From Rhizobium sp. FKL33 (GTDB lineage Bacteria; Pseudomonadota; Alphaproteobacteria; Rhizobiales; Rhizobiaceae): DNA of 64,000 bases. The position numbers and the translations under genes were made by a program. The stretch lies in assembly GCF_005222915.1 (NCBI RefSeq), contig NZ_STFX01000019.1:124001-188000 (forward strand). Reading direction: 5' to 3'. Below are positions 28,874 through 38,107 of this stretch, one piece after another (the first letter of the stretch is position 1; every line of letters starts with the position of its first letter). The notes beneath the pieces were generated by a model, which saw nothing but the letters and a program-made list of their open reading frames with translations, did no database searches and was not told the origin of the DNA.

Positions 28874-29080
28874 TCAGAGATCGCCTTGCGACTGTGTAGC
28901 AGCGGCGAGGCCGGCGGCCTCCTTGGCCTTGCGCAATTCGCGCAGGCGATTGGTCTTCTCGTTGCGCGCCGCCTCGATCCCCTCGTTTTCGGTCAGAATG
29001 CGATTGCGAGCGAGAGATTGGGATTGCGTCTTCAGGAAAGCCTGTTCGGCCTTCTGTCGTGATTTGCTGAGATCGCTCAA
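28874..29080 (-). CDS. Small charged helical protein of unknown function
   Basis: I read this as a 68-residue protein starting at TTG 29080, which has AGGA seven bases upstream. The frame is open to an ATG at 29155, but that segment looks like untranslated leader. The sequence (SDLSKSRQKAEQAFLKTQSQ, NEKTNRLRELRKAKEAAGLA) resembles a conserved small rhizobial protein without assigned role. It follows the cspA terminator. The start choice is my inference. Confidence 0.6.
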   Translation of the reverse strand: MSDLSKSRQKAEQAFLKTQSQSLARNRILTENEGIEAARNEKTNRLRELRKAKEAAGLAAATQSQGDL

Positions 29081-29156
29081 GAGAATGTCCTGGCGGGAAA
29101 AATCCCGGTTGAGCCGGATCGTCCGGCTATTCGCGGCGCAGGCCGCAGAAAACAAA

Positions 29157-29179
29157 AAAGCCAGGCAAGGCCTGGCTTT
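29157..29179 (-). terminator. Rho-independent terminator of the cold-shock gene
   Basis: AAAGCCAGGC-AAG-GCCTGGCTTT is a perfect 10-bp stem, followed on the minus strand by a T-run (TTTTTTG). Confidence 0.9.
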
Positions 29180-29234
29180 CGAGGTCAGCGTAGCGATGCC
29201 AGTACATCCGTGGTCACCGCGTCGCCAAAATTCA

Positions 29235-29444
29235 TCAGGCGGCGCGAAGCTGGCCTGCGGACATCTTGCCCGACTTGCGGTCGCGCTCGAGTTCGAACGA
29301 AAGCTTCTGGCCTTCGACGATGGAGCCGAGGCCGGCGCGCTCGACGGCGGAGATGTGGACGAAAACGTCCTGGCTGCCGTCGTCAGGCTGAATGAAGCCG
29401 AAGCCCTTGGTGGCGTTGAACCATTTAACTGTGCCAGTGGTCAT
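29235..29444 (-). CDS. cspA: Cold-shock domain protein
   Basis: A 69-residue single-stranded nucleic-acid-binding protein with the RNP1 motif [11 protein letters not shown] and RNP2 motif DVFVHISAV, opening [18 protein letters not shown]. The frame is open 41 codons upstream, but the family start is clear and AAAGGG lies before it. The long open leader is typical of cold-shock genes, whose 5' UTRs fold differently by temperature. Several paralogs per genome are usual in this group, so cspA is used loosely as a symbol. Confidence 0.95.
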   Translation of the reverse strand: MTTGTVKWFNATKGFGFIQPDDGSQDVFVHISAVERAGLGSIVEGQKLSFELERDRKSGKMSAGQLRAA

Positions 29445-29807
29445 GACGAACCCTTTCTTAGCAATTGCGTCGCCGTGGCGCGTGGATCGCGCAACGGTCT
29501 TGGTGGTCGATTTTTGAAGGGGAGTTCGTCGACGGCGCCGAAGCGCGAAAACAAAGTCTAGCAGCAAATATCGTGATCTCTATATAGGCCGCTATGCTCG
29601 CAGCGTCAACCGTTAGTTCGTGAAAAGGCGGATTGTCTCTACTTTTTGCTGTTTTTCGCGCCCGCGCGGGGCGGCGAATTCGTCTTTCCCAAGGGGGCGC
29701 GCCAAGAGCCCGCGCGTCGCGCGTCGCCGCCCCGGTGTCGCTTTCGGCCTATCGGATGTCGCCAGCGCCCTCTAGCCTCAGCCGATAGGCCTGACGAGGA
29801 GACAGCC

Positions 29808-31181
29808 ATGACCGCCACACCCGCCTTCATCACCGAACCCGCCCGCCGGATCGAGGTGATCCACAGAACCGACGTGCTGGTGATCGGCTCCGGCCCTGGC
29901 GGCCTGGCGGCGGCATTGGCTGCGGCGCGGGCGGGCGTGGAGGTTGCGCTGGTTGAGCGCTTCGGCTGTTTCGGCGGCAATATCACCACGGTCGGCGTCG
30001 AGGGTTTCGCCTGGTATCGCCATGAGCAGACGGTGGAGGCCGGCGGCATCGGCTGGGAGTTCGAGGAGCGGGCGAAAGCCATGGGCGCGGCCTATCCCGA
30101 AAGCCAGTCGCTGTCTTATGAGCTGGATTCCGAAGGCTTCAAGCTGGTGGCCGATGCCCTGGTGGAAGAAGCGGGCGTGCGCGGCATGCTGCACCGGCAA
30201 TTCGTGGCGCCGATCATGGACGGCGACCGCATCATCGGCGTGATCACCGAATCCAAGGCGGGTCGTGAGGCGATCCTGGGTAAAGTGGTGATCGACGCCA
30301 CCGGCGACGCCGACATCGCCGAGCGGGCAGGGGCCGTGACCCGCAAGACGCCGGTCGAGGAGATGCAGGCGGCGTCGGTGATGTTTCATCTCGCCGGCGT
30401 CGACAAGCGCGCCTTCATGGCGGGCGTCAAGGCCGATCCGCAGACCTATGGCGACTGGTCGACCGGCGAATGGCAGATCGAGACCTCGGGCAAGGAAGAC
30501 CAGATGTTCTCGCCCTTCCTCGCCAAGCCCTTCGCCCAGGCGATAAAGGACGGCGTCATTCCCCGGCATCTCAACACCATCGCCGGCACCTGGGGCGTGG
30601 CGCATGACACCGGCGAGCTCACTTATATGAATCTCGTCCATCTGGCCGGTTGCGACGGCACCGATCCGGATTCGATGACAAGGTTCGAGATCGAGGGCCG
30701 CAAGCAGGCGATGCTGGCGATCGAGGCGCTGAAGCGCTACACGCCGGGCTGCGCGGGCGCGCGGCTCAGAAATTTCGGCATGACGATCGGCATCCGCGAC
30801 ACGCGCAAGATCGACGCCGTCTACAACATGACCGAAAGCGACGTGCGCCACGAGGCGCGCTTCGACGATACGATCGGCATCTATCCCGAATTCATCGACG
30901 GCTATGGCGTGCTGATCCTGCCGACCACAGGCCGCTATATGCATATCCCCTATCGCGCCATGCTGCCCAAGGGGGTGAAGAACCTGCTCGTCGCCGGCCG
31001 CGCCATCGGCGGCGACCGTATCGCCCATGCAGCCACCCGCAATATGGCTTGCTGTGCGGTGGCGGGGCAGGGCGCGGGCGTCGCGGCGGCGCTGGCCGTC
31101 AAGAGCGCCCGGGATGTGGATGCGGTGGAGATCGCGGCGGTGCAGGCGGAACTCGCGCGGCAGGGCGTGCGGGTGCAGTGA
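29808..31181 (+). CDS. FAD-dependent oxidoreductase (FAD_oxidored family)
   Basis: A 457-residue flavoprotein. The dinucleotide-binding motif TDVLVIGSGPGGLAAALAAA near the N-terminus, FGCFGGNITTVGVEGFAWY and KVVIDATGDADIAERAGA match the PF12831 family. The C-terminal part has LLVAGRAIGGDRIAHAATRN, closing the FAD site. The frame is open 54 codons upstream, but AGGAG lies just before the chosen ATG. Substrates in this family are mostly unknown. There are no obvious functional neighbours. Confidence 0.85.
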   Translation: MTATPAFITEPARRIEVIHRTDVLVIGSGPGGLAAALAAARAGVEVALVERFGCFGGNITTVGVEGFAWYRHEQTVEAGGIGWEFEERAKAMGAAYPESQSLSYELDSEGFKLVADALVEEAGVRGMLHRQFVAPIMDGDRIIGVITESKAGREAILGKVVIDATGDADIAERAGAVTRKTPVEEMQAASVMFHLAGVDKRAFMAGVKADPQTYGDWSTGEWQIETSGKEDQMFSPFLAKPFAQAIKDGVIPRHLNTIAGTWGVAHDTGELTYMNLVHLAGCDGTDPDSMTRFEIEGRKQAMLAIEALKRYTPGCAGARLRNFGMTIGIRDTRKIDAVYNMTESDVRHEARFDDTIGIYPEFIDGYGVLILPTTGRYMHIPYRAMLPKGVKNLLVAGRAIGGDRIAHAATRNMACCAVAGQGAGVAAALAVKSARDVDAVEIAAVQAELARQGVRVQ

Positions 31182-31236
31182 GCCTGACGGGATGCTGAAG
31201 ACGGCGCGGCGGGCGAGGCCGCGCCGGTGAGATGGG

Positions 31237-31980
31237 TTACCAGAGATCGGCGCCCGAAACTCCAAGTCCTTCGGTCAAGGAGAGCGGGCCGGTATAGGTG
31301 TGTTTTCCGTCGGAAAAGACCGTGATCGGCTGAGAACCCTTGTCGAAGAAGTCGGTCACCTCGACAGATACAATGCTTTCTCTGTGAGTTTCCCCGGTAG
31401 ATTCATCATATACTTCTTCGTACAAGCGTATCAGCAGATTGCCGTCTGATTTGAAGAACATAAAGTCATCAATATCGCTGTTGAAGAGGAGCGTCGCTTC
31501 CGCCCCTTTTGTCAGTGATATTGTTACGTCGGAGTTGTCGGCGACCGTAATCAGATTGTCGCCGCCATTGTCGACGATGGTGTCGTTGCCGCTGGCGAGA
31601 TAGGCGTCATCGCCCTTTCCCCCATTCAACAGGTTGCGGCCCTCGCCGCCAGCGAGCAGATCGTCGCCCGCTTGTCCATAGAGCTTGTCGCCGCCGCCAC
31701 CCGAGAGGAGCGTGTCATCGCCCTTACCGGCCAGAACATAGGCATGCTCGCGGCCGCCATACAGCGTGTCGTTTCCTGCACCGAGATCGAGCGCGAAGAT
31801 GCTGTCGGAATTGGCCTTGCCGATCGCCACGGTCACGACATCATTGCCGCCGGCAGCCGATAGCCGCCAGTCGAAGCGTCCCGACACGGTATAGCTTTGG
31901 GCAGAGTCGTCGTCCGTCGAGATCTTGTCGAACAGTTCGTCGGTGGCGGAAGTGAAATATTTGGAGATCTTGTTGGTCAT
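31237..31980 (-). CDS. Small RTX protein with ADLW tail
   Basis: A 247-residue protein lacking a Sec signal. RTX-type nonapeptides (GAGNDTLYGG, GKGDDTLLSGGGGDKLYG, AGDDLLAGGEGRNLLNG) occupy about residues 70-130. The remainder is beta-rich, with SIVSVEVTDFFD, and the C-terminus is GVSGADLW. The next gene upstream ends in the same ADLW, so the two share a secretion or processing tail different from the FDL/FEL ends of the RTX proteins near 13-18 kb. Type I secretion is inferred. No enzymatic motif is visible. Confidence 0.75.
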   Translation of the reverse strand: MTNKISKYFTSATDELFDKISTDDDSAQSYTVSGRFDWRLSAAGGNDVVTVAIGKANSDSIFALDLGAGNDTLYGGREHAYVLAGKGDDTLLSGGGGDKLYGQAGDDLLAGGEGRNLLNGGKGDDAYLASGNDTIVDNGGDNLITVADNSDVTISLTKGAEATLLFNSDIDDFMFFKSDGNLLIRLYEEVYDESTGETHRESIVSVEVTDFFDKGSQPITVFSDGKHTYTGPLSLTEGLGVSGADLW

Positions 31981-31998
31981 GTCCCAATCTTTCTCGGC

Positions 31999-33039
31999 TT
32001 ACCAGAGATCGGCGGCTTCGATGGATTTGTTGTTGGCGAGATCGAGGAGGTCTTCGTTCGACAGGGTTTCGCGTGTGCCGTCGATGGAAATGCTGGACTT
32101 TTCGATGTAGCCGCCGTCGAAGAAATCCACAACTTCTGTTGTGTTGTCTGTGTGTGCGTAACTGATGATCAAGTCTTGGTTTTTCCGAGTAAAATTGATC
32201 TCTGGGATTGTCAGGTCATAAAAACTGAAGGTATCCGTGCCCCGAAGATCGTTGATCGTCGTGTTGCTCGTATCGCCAAAGGCAAAGCGATCGTTGCCGC
32301 CTCCATAGTCGGCAAAGTAATTGTCGCCAAGATAATCAACATAGAAGTCATTGTTAGTTCCGCCGGAAGAAATGTCGTCTCCCGCGCCGCCAAGGAGCGT
32401 GTTCTTTCCTTGCCCCCCGCTCAGGACGTCGTCGCCGTCGCCGCCATCGAGATAGTCATTATCTCCGTCACCGTTAAGTTGGTCATTTCCAGCGTCGCCA
32501 TAGAGGCTATCGTTGCCGTCTCCGCCCATGAGCTTATCCCCACCGAGGCCGCCCAGCGCCATATCTGCGCCTTCACCGCCTCGCAGTTCGTCACGGCCCT
32601 CGTCACCGGTTATCGTATCACTGCCGACGCCGCCCAACAGTCGGTCATCGCCTTTGCCCCCGTAGATCTTGTCGTCGTCGTCTTCGCCCCAGATCACGTC
32701 GTCGCCGATGCGGCCGAACAAGGTGTCACTGCCGATCCCGCCATAGACCCGGTCATTGCCGGCGCCAGCCGAAATCCAGTCGTCATGTGTTTGGGACAGC
32801 TTCAGCCGGAATGTCTCGCTCGAGCCTTCGCCATAAATGACATCGTTGCCAGCATCGCCGAGGATCGTGTCGGAGCCATTGCCGCCATAGAGAAAATCTC
32901 GCCCCGAACCGCCACTGAGAAGATCATCCCCATCTTTGGCGTCGAGCATATCTCGCCCGCTCAGGCCCGCCATCCGGTCATCGAGATTTGAACCGATGAT
33001 GCTCTCGTCATCGCCCAAAGTCCCCACTCTTTGCGCCAT
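31999..33039 (-). CDS. RTX calcium-binding repeat protein with ADLW tail
   Basis: A 346-residue protein started at MAQRVGTLGDDES, which has AAGGAG six bases upstream; the frame is open 23 codons earlier. Most of residues 10-240 is RTX repeats (SGRDFLYGGNGSDTILGDAG, GDDRLLGGVGSDTITGDEG, GNDSLYGDAGNDQLNGDGDN), more than 20 by eye. The C-terminal 100 residues carry DTFSFYDLTIPEINFTRK, VVDFFDG and the ending SIEAADLW. It lies 18 bases upstream of the related smaller gene, forming an operon. Calcium-dependent folding after type I export is expected. No catalytic domain is present, so a structural or matrix role is likely. Confidence 0.82.
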   Translation of the reverse strand: MAQRVGTLGDDESIIGSNLDDRMAGLSGRDMLDAKDGDDLLSGGSGRDFLYGGNGSDTILGDAGNDVIYGEGSSETFRLKLSQTHDDWISAGAGNDRVYGGIGSDTLFGRIGDDVIWGEDDDDKIYGGKGDDRLLGGVGSDTITGDEGRDELRGGEGADMALGGLGGDKLMGGDGNDSLYGDAGNDQLNGDGDNDYLDGGDGDDVLSGGQGKNTLLGGAGDDISSGGTNNDFYVDYLGDNYFADYGGGNDRFAFGDTSNTTINDLRGTDTFSFYDLTIPEINFTRKNQDLIISYAHTDNTTEVVDFFDGGYIEKSSISIDGTRETLSNEDLLDLANNKSIEAADLW

Positions 33040-33245
33040 CCTACGCTCCTTGCTTGCATGAATGCCCCGATCAGAGGCGTAAGGTGATTTGCTGCATCCT
33101 GCAAGCAAGGGTGATATTTATTAGGTTGTATTGATATAGGGTTGTGCCTGGTTGTGCCTGGTCGTTTCTCACCCTTTGTCTGCTCTCATTGACCTCCCGC
33201 TCCGAATGGCGTTTTTTGCGCCTCGTCATTCAGGGGTGATTCAGC

Positions 33246-34481
33246 ATGAAAACGGCAATCGTACTTGGCGCGGGCATGGTGGGCGTGGCCACCGCGCTCG
33301 ACCTTCAGGATCGCGGCTTCAAGGTTACGCTGGTTGATCGCCGGCCGCCGGGGCGCGAGACGAGTTTCGGCAATGCCGGCATCATCCAGTCTGAATCGGT
33401 CGAGCCCTACGCCATGCCGCGCGGCATCCGGGAATTGTTCGACATCGCCACTGGCCGCAGCAATGACGTGGTCTATGCGCTGCGCGAATTGCCCGGCCAT
33501 CTCGGCCCGCTATTGCGCTATTGGTGGCATTCCGAAAAGGGCCGCCATCGCGCCATCTCGACATCCTACGCCAGCCTGATCGCCCAGGCCGCCGGCACGC
33601 ATGATCAGTTGATCCGCCGGGCCGGCGCGGACAATCTCATCCAGCGCTCCGGCTATCGCACGCTCTATCGGTCGACCGCGAAGTTCGAGGAAGGCCTGCG
33701 CAAGGCCGAGGAGATCCGCGCCGCCTTCGGCACTAAATTCCGGGCGCTGACGGCCGACGAGACGCTCGCCGAGGAGCCGGGGCTGACGTCCGCCGGCGCC
33801 GGCGCCATCCATTGGGCGGAGCCCTGGACGGTGGCGAGCCCCGGCGATCTCGTCTCCGCCTATGCGGCGCTGTTCGAGCGCGAAGGCGGGACGTTTGTCG
33901 AGGCGTCTGTCGAGGAGTTGCGCCAGAGCGTGTCGGGCGAGGAATGGCTGGTGCGCACAAGCGCGGGTCTCCTGAATGCGCGGCATGTGGTGATCGCGCT
34001 CGGCGTCTGGGCCAGTGGCGCGCTGAAGCCTTTGGGCCTAAATTTTCCGATGGTGCTGAAGCGCGGCTATCACGCCCATTATGCCTCGCCGCGCCCGCTC
34101 GGCCACACCACGATGGACACCGAAAACGGCTATGTGCTCGCGCCAATGCGAGCCGGCACGCGCATCACCACCGGCGCGCATCTGACCCTTCCAGGCAAAC
34201 CGCCTGTCTATCGCCAGCTGGAACGGGCGGAGCGGGCGGCGGGGGAATTGATGGCGCTCGGCGACCGCGTTGAGGACACGCCCTGGTCCGGCACGCGGCC
34301 CTGTATGCCGGACATGCTGCCGGTGATCGGGCCCGCGCCCCGGCATCGCAATCTCTGGCTCAACTTCGGCCATGGCCATCAGGGCTTTACGCTCGGCCCG
34401 GCCTCGGCGAAGCTTTTGGGCGCCTTGATCGAAGGCGTGAGGCCGGCGGTCGAGCCTTCCCCGTTCCGCGCCGATCGTTGA
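33246..34481 (+). CDS. DadA-like FAD-dependent amino-acid oxidoreductase
   Basis: A 411-residue DAO-fold flavoenzyme. It opens with KTAIVLGAGMVGVATALDLQ and VTLVDRRPPGRETSFGNAG (FAD binding), and near the end has SGTRPCMPDMLPVIGPAPRH and LWLNFGHGHQGFTLGPASAK, the pattern of D-amino acid dehydrogenases of the DadA group. It would oxidise D-amino acids or related imino acids at the inner face of the membrane. The kbl-tdh genes follow at once on the same strand, which suggests a place in amino-acid catabolism. The substrate cannot be set from sequence. Confidence 0.85.
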   Translation: MKTAIVLGAGMVGVATALDLQDRGFKVTLVDRRPPGRETSFGNAGIIQSESVEPYAMPRGIRELFDIATGRSNDVVYALRELPGHLGPLLRYWWHSEKGRHRAISTSYASLIAQAAGTHDQLIRRAGADNLIQRSGYRTLYRSTAKFEEGLRKAEEIRAAFGTKFRALTADETLAEEPGLTSAGAGAIHWAEPWTVASPGDLVSAYAALFEREGGTFVEASVEELRQSVSGEEWLVRTSAGLLNARHVVIALGVWASGALKPLGLNFPMVLKRGYHAHYASPRPLGHTTMDTENGYVLAPMRAGTRITTGAHLTLPGKPPVYRQLERAERAAGELMALGDRVEDTPWSGTRPCMPDMLPVIGPAPRHRNLWLNFGHGHQGFTLGPASAKLLGALIEGVRPAVEPSPFRADR

Positions 34482-34625
34482 ACGCGCTTGGCGCGGCGCT
34501 GGGGTCGCGTCGCGCAGGGGAAAGCCCCTGTTCCGTCTGCGGCGCGATTTCGCCGCGCCCTCCGCTGTGCTCCGCGATGAAGCATGCTATCACCGCTTCA
34601 TCGGTTGCAGCGCGGAGATATTTGC

Positions 34626-35813
34626 ATGACGACGGCCTTTCTCGACCATCTCAGAACCGAGCTTGATGGGCTGAAGACCTCCGGTCTCTACAAGGCCGAG
34701 CGGGTCATCACCTCCAAGCAATCGGGCGAAATCGAAGTCGCCTCCGGCGCGCATGTGCTCAACTTCTGCGCCAACAATTATCTCGGCCTCGCCGACAATG
34801 AGGAGATCACCGAATCCGCCAAACAGGCGCTCGACCGCTATGGCTATGGCATGGCCTCGGTGCGCTTCATCTGCGGCACGCAGGTGGAGCACAAGCAGCT
34901 GGAGGCGCGGATTTCCAGCTTTCTCGGCATGGAAGACACGATCCTCTATTCCTCCTGCTTCGACGCCAATGGCGGGTTGTTCGAAACGCTGCTCGGCGAA
35001 GAGGACGCGATCATTTCGGATGCGCTCAATCACGCCTCGATCATCGACGGCGTCCGGCTCTCCAAGGCCAAGCGCTTCCGCTACGCCAACAACGACATTG
35101 CGGCGCTGGAGGAGGAGCTGAAAAAAGCCGAGGGCAGCCGCTTCAAGCTGATCGCCACTGACGGCGTCTTCTCGATGGACGGCATCATCGCCAATCTCGG
35201 CGGCGTCTGCGATCTCGCCGAACAATACGGCGCGATGGTGATGGTGGACGACAGTCACGCCGTCGGCTTCGTCGGCAAACATGGGCGCGGCTCGGCCGAA
35301 CATTGCGGCGTCGAGGGCCGGGTGGACATCATCACCGGCACGCTCGGCAAGGCGCTGGGCGGCGCATCGGGCGGCTATACGTCCGGCAAGGCGGAAGTGG
35401 TGGATTGGCTGCGCCAGCGCTCGCGGCCCTATCTGTTCTCCAACACGCTCGCGCCGGTGATTGCCGCAGCGTCGCTCAAAGTGTTCGACCTCATCGAGGG
35501 CGGCGACGCGTTGCGCGCGCGGCTTTACGACAATGCTGCGCTGTTCCGCTCCGAGATGACCAAGCTCGGCTTTACGCTCGCCGGCGAGGGGCATCCGATC
35601 ATTCCGGTGATGCTCGGCGAGGCGACGCTGGCGCAGGAAATGGCGGCGCGCATGCTGGAGAAGGGCGTCTATGTCGTCGGCTTCGCCTTCCCGGTTGTGC
35701 CGCGCGGCCAGGCCCGCATCCGCACCCAGATGTCGGCGGCGCATAGCCGCGCCGATGTCGAGAGGGCGATTTCGGTGTTCGCCGAGGTGGGCAGGGAATT
35801 GGGCGTGATTTGA
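34626..35813 (+). CDS. kbl: 2-amino-3-ketobutyrate CoA ligase (glycine C-acetyltransferase)
   Basis: A 395-residue PLP enzyme that splits 2-amino-3-ketobutyrate with CoA into glycine and acetyl-CoA. Visible family features are [33 protein letters not shown], the aspartate region [13 protein letters not shown], and the PLP lysine in [15 protein letters not shown]. The start is at MTTAFLDHL after a GGAG. It works with tdh, which follows after a palindromic repeat. The assignment is strong. Confidence 0.96.
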   Translation: MTTAFLDHLRTELDGLKTSGLYKAERVITSKQSGEIEVASGAHVLNFCANNYLGLADNEEITESAKQALDRYGYGMASVRFICGTQVEHKQLEARISSFLGMEDTILYSSCFDANGGLFETLLGEEDAIISDALNHASIIDGVRLSKAKRFRYANNDIAALEEELKKAEGSRFKLIATDGVFSMDGIIANLGGVCDLAEQYGAMVMVDDSHAVGFVGKHGRGSAEHCGVEGRVDIITGTLGKALGGASGGYTSGKAEVVDWLRQRSRPYLFSNTLAPVIAAASLKVFDLIEGGDALRARLYDNAALFRSEMTKLGFTLAGEGHPIIPVMLGEATLAQEMAARMLEKGVYVVGFAFPVVPRGQARIRTQMSAAHSRADVERAISVFAEVGRELGVI

Positions 35814-35832
35814 GGGTTGCTACTGGGGGTAT

Positions 35833-35985
35833 CCCCTCCCGGCCTGCCGGCCACCCTCCCCGCAAGGGGGAGGGAAGCAGGTGGCGCCGTTCATTTCTGC
35901 GGCTCGCTGTTGGTGGAGTGGACAGGGAGCGGGCCGCAAGTCTCCCTCCCCCTTGTGGGGAGGGTGGCCGGCAGGCCGGGAGGGG
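35833..35985. repeat. Long inverted repeat (REP/MITE-like) between kbl and tdh
   Basis: Two arms of about 44 bases (35833-35876 and 35942-35985) are inverted copies with only about two mismatches, around a spacer of about 65 bases. Each arm itself contains a small CCTCCCC...GGGGAGG hairpin. Elements with the CCCTCCC-GGCCTGCCGGCC-ACCCTCCCC pattern recur in many alphaproteobacterial genomes. It could form a large RNA hairpin within the kbl-tdh transcript. Confidence 0.8.
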
Positions 35986-36022
35986 CCTCTACATATGAGA
36001 CCGTTGATATGAGGAAAAACCA

Positions 36023-37060
36023 ATGTCCAACATGATGCGCGCGCTGGTGAAGGCCAAGCCCGAGATGGGGCTGTGGATGGAGCATGTGCCGGTGCCCGAG
36101 CCGGGCCCGAACGACGTGCTCATCCGGGTCAAGAAATCGGCGATCTGCGGCACCGACGTGCATATCTGGAACTGGGACCAATGGGCGCAGAAAACAATTC
36201 CCGTGCCGATGGTGGTGGGGCATGAATTCGTCGGCGAGATCGCCGAGATCGGCTCGTCGGTGACCAAATACAAGGTCGGCGAGCGCGTGTCGGGCGAAGG
36301 CCATATCGTCTGCGGAAAATGCCGCAATTGCCGCGCCGGCCGCGGCCATCTCTGCCGCAACACGCTGGGCGTCGGCGTCAACCGACCGGGCTCGTTCGGC
36401 GAATATGTCTGCATCCCCGAATACAATGTCGTGCCGATCCCGGACGACGTGCCCGATGAAGTGGCCGCCATCTTCGACCCGTTCGGCAATGCCGTGCACA
36501 CCGCTTTGTCCTTCGATCTCGTCGGCGAGGATGTGCTGGTCACCGGCGCCGGTCCCATCGGCATCATGGGTGCCATGGTCGCCAAGCGTTCGGGCGCCCG
36601 CAAGGTCGTCATCACCGACATCAATCCCGTCCGGCTCGAACTCGCGCAGAAATGCGGCGTCGATTACGTCGTCGATGCGTCCAGCCAGGATTTGAAAGAA
36701 GTCATGCGCGAGATCGGCATGAAGGAAGGCTTTGACGTGGGGCTCGAAATGTCCGGCGCTCCGCCCGCCTTCCGCTCGATGATCGAGACGATGAACAATG
36801 GCGGCAAGATCGCCATCCTGGGCATTGCGCCCGAGGGCTTCGGCATCGACTGGAACAAGGTGATCTTCAAGATGCTGACGCTCAAGGGCATCTATGGCCG
36901 GGAAATGTTCGAAACCTGGTACAAGATGATCGCCTTTGTGCAGGGCGGCCTCGATCTCAGCCAGATCATCACTCACCGCATCAAGATCGATGAATTCCGC
37001 GAGGGCTTCGAGGCTATGCGTTCGGGAAATTCCGGCAAGGTGGTGATGGATTGGGCGTGA
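36023..37060 (+). CDS. tdh: L-threonine 3-dehydrogenase
   Basis: A 345-residue zinc-dependent medium-chain dehydrogenase oxidising threonine to 2-amino-3-ketobutyrate with NAD+. The catalytic zinc Cys is in [15 protein letters not shown] and the structural zinc site is [18 protein letters not shown] binding is at [17 protein letters not shown] precedes the start. With kbl it converts threonine to glycine and acetyl-CoA. Confidence 0.97.
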   Translation: MSNMMRALVKAKPEMGLWMEHVPVPEPGPNDVLIRVKKSAICGTDVHIWNWDQWAQKTIPVPMVVGHEFVGEIAEIGSSVTKYKVGERVSGEGHIVCGKCRNCRAGRGHLCRNTLGVGVNRPGSFGEYVCIPEYNVVPIPDDVPDEVAAIFDPFGNAVHTALSFDLVGEDVLVTGAGPIGIMGAMVAKRSGARKVVITDINPVRLELAQKCGVDYVVDASSQDLKEVMREIGMKEGFDVGLEMSGAPPAFRSMIETMNNGGKIAILGIAPEGFGIDWNKVIFKMLTLKGIYGREMFETWYKMIAFVQGGLDLSQIITHRIKIDEFREGFEAMRSGNSGKVVMDWA

Positions 37061-37269
37061 GCGCGGCGGCATTCGGCGCGCTCCTTGATATCCCGTGCAA
37101 GGCGATGATCAGGGGTGGAAACCGTTCCGTGCAGAGCCTTACGGATATCTGGTGCACCAAAAGGCTCGGGACGCCACCTCAAGGAAGGATTGGGTGATGT
37201 CGCGAGCGCTGTGCGCTTGTTGCGATGGCTCACAGCCAGCCAACGGGGCGCTGAGGATGAGATAAAAAG

Positions 37270-37623
37270 ATGAAGGCCTTGTCAGTCGTTTACCCCAGCG
37301 GAACCAAAATCGCATCCGGTGAAAAAACTTTGGAAGTACGCCGCTGGAGGCCTGACCTGTCTCCGGCCGAAGATCTTCTGATTGTCGAAAACCACCGGTT
37401 TCTTCGCAATGATGGTGACCGAGACGACGATGGCCGGGCCGTCGCAATCGTGCGGGTGAAGGCGGTGCGGCCGTTTACGCCCGACGATATGAAGGTCGCG
37501 TGCGCCAGCTATTTCGAAGAGGGTTGGTTGGCCTGGGTGCTGGACGACATTCTTCCGGTGACCTCGGTCGTATCAGTGCCCGCCGAGCGCGGCTTGTACG
37601 AGGTCGATTTTCCGAGCGCCTGA
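37270..37623 (+). CDS. ASCH-domain protein
   Basis: A 117-residue protein with the ASCH (PUA-like beta-barrel) pattern: MKALSVVYPSGTKIASGEKT, LEVRRWRP near the N-terminus, LLIVENHRF in the middle and AIVRVKAVRPFT. The GEKT-LEVR element is the conserved signature. ASCH proteins are thought to bind RNA and some are amidohydrolases on modified nucleosides; no specific role can be given here. It stands alone between tdh and the small peptides. Confidence 0.75.
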   Translation: MKALSVVYPSGTKIASGEKTLEVRRWRPDLSPAEDLLIVENHRFLRNDGDRDDDGRAVAIVRVKAVRPFTPDDMKVACASYFEEGWLAWVLDDILPVTSVVSVPAERGLYEVDFPSA

Positions 37624-37640
37624 TCCATGCGTTTCTTTTC

Positions 37641-37658
37641 CTGTCACCCAGGTGACAG
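37641..37658. promoter_or_regulatory. Palindromic operator candidate upstream of the mini-peptide genes
   Basis: CTGTCACC-CA-GGTGACAG is an 8-base perfect inverted repeat. A third half-site CTGTCAC recurs at 37689-37695, 24 bases before the first peptide's start. No known regulator was recognised. Confidence 0.45.
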
Positions 37659-37718
37659 CGCGCCGCCCCGGATCGTGGCAAAACCCTACTGTCACGATCG
37701 ATTAACGGGGTGTTAACC

Positions 37719-37838
37719 ATGTTGAAGCTGTTCGCCTTTTTGCTGCTCGGGCTCGTCACATTTTCGACATGCGCGTCCGTCATCAGCGCCTCAGAACAAA
37801 GCGCGGCGCGCGTCGCCGCAATCCAAGCCGTCCGTTGA
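37719..37838 (+). CDS. 39-residue secreted mini-peptide
   Basis: MLKLFAFLLLGLVTFSTCAS forms a clean signal or lipoprotein-like leader (Cys at residue 18), followed by a short Ala/Ser/Arg tail ending AIQAVR. The gene lies downstream of a palindromic operator candidate and GGGG sits about 10 bases before the start. A second peptide gene of similar size and design follows 12 bases later, which supports both being real. Its role is unknown. Confidence 0.5.
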   Translation: MLKLFAFLLLGLVTFSTCASVISASEQSAARVAAIQAVR

Positions 37839-37850
37839 AAGCCGCCTGCC

Positions 37851-37964
37851 ATGAAGATCATCTATTTCATCCTGTTCGCCCTCGTCGCCACCACTTTCGG
37901 CGCCTCCGCCCTGGAGTTGACCACCCGTGACGCCAGCGCCTGCACGCTGACGCTCTGCAACTGA
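37851..37964 (+). CDS. 37-residue secreted mini-peptide
   Basis: MKIIYFILFALVATTFGASA is a signal-peptide-like leader; the short mature tail ELTTRDASACTLTLCN carries two cysteines six residues apart. It follows the first mini-peptide by 12 bases and is likely co-transcribed. No strong ribosome binding site is seen, so coupling to the gene before it may matter. Its function is unknown. Confidence 0.5.
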   Translation: MKIIYFILFALVATTFGASALELTTRDASACTLTLCN

Positions 37965-38107
37965 CGCCCGACGCCTGCCGGGCCTTTCAGGCCCGCCGTC
38001 ATCGCGGGCCATGGACGCCTCGCGGAACCGAACTCTCCCGACATCGTTGTTGAAGCCGAAGGTCGCGCGACTGGCGCGGACCTGCGTTTGGCGATCAGGA
38101 GGTTTTG

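Noticed and set aside
33136-33165. Tandem GGTTGTGCCT copies between RTX and DadA-like genes
   Set aside because: Only two and a half short copies; no structure or gene association beyond chance could be argued.
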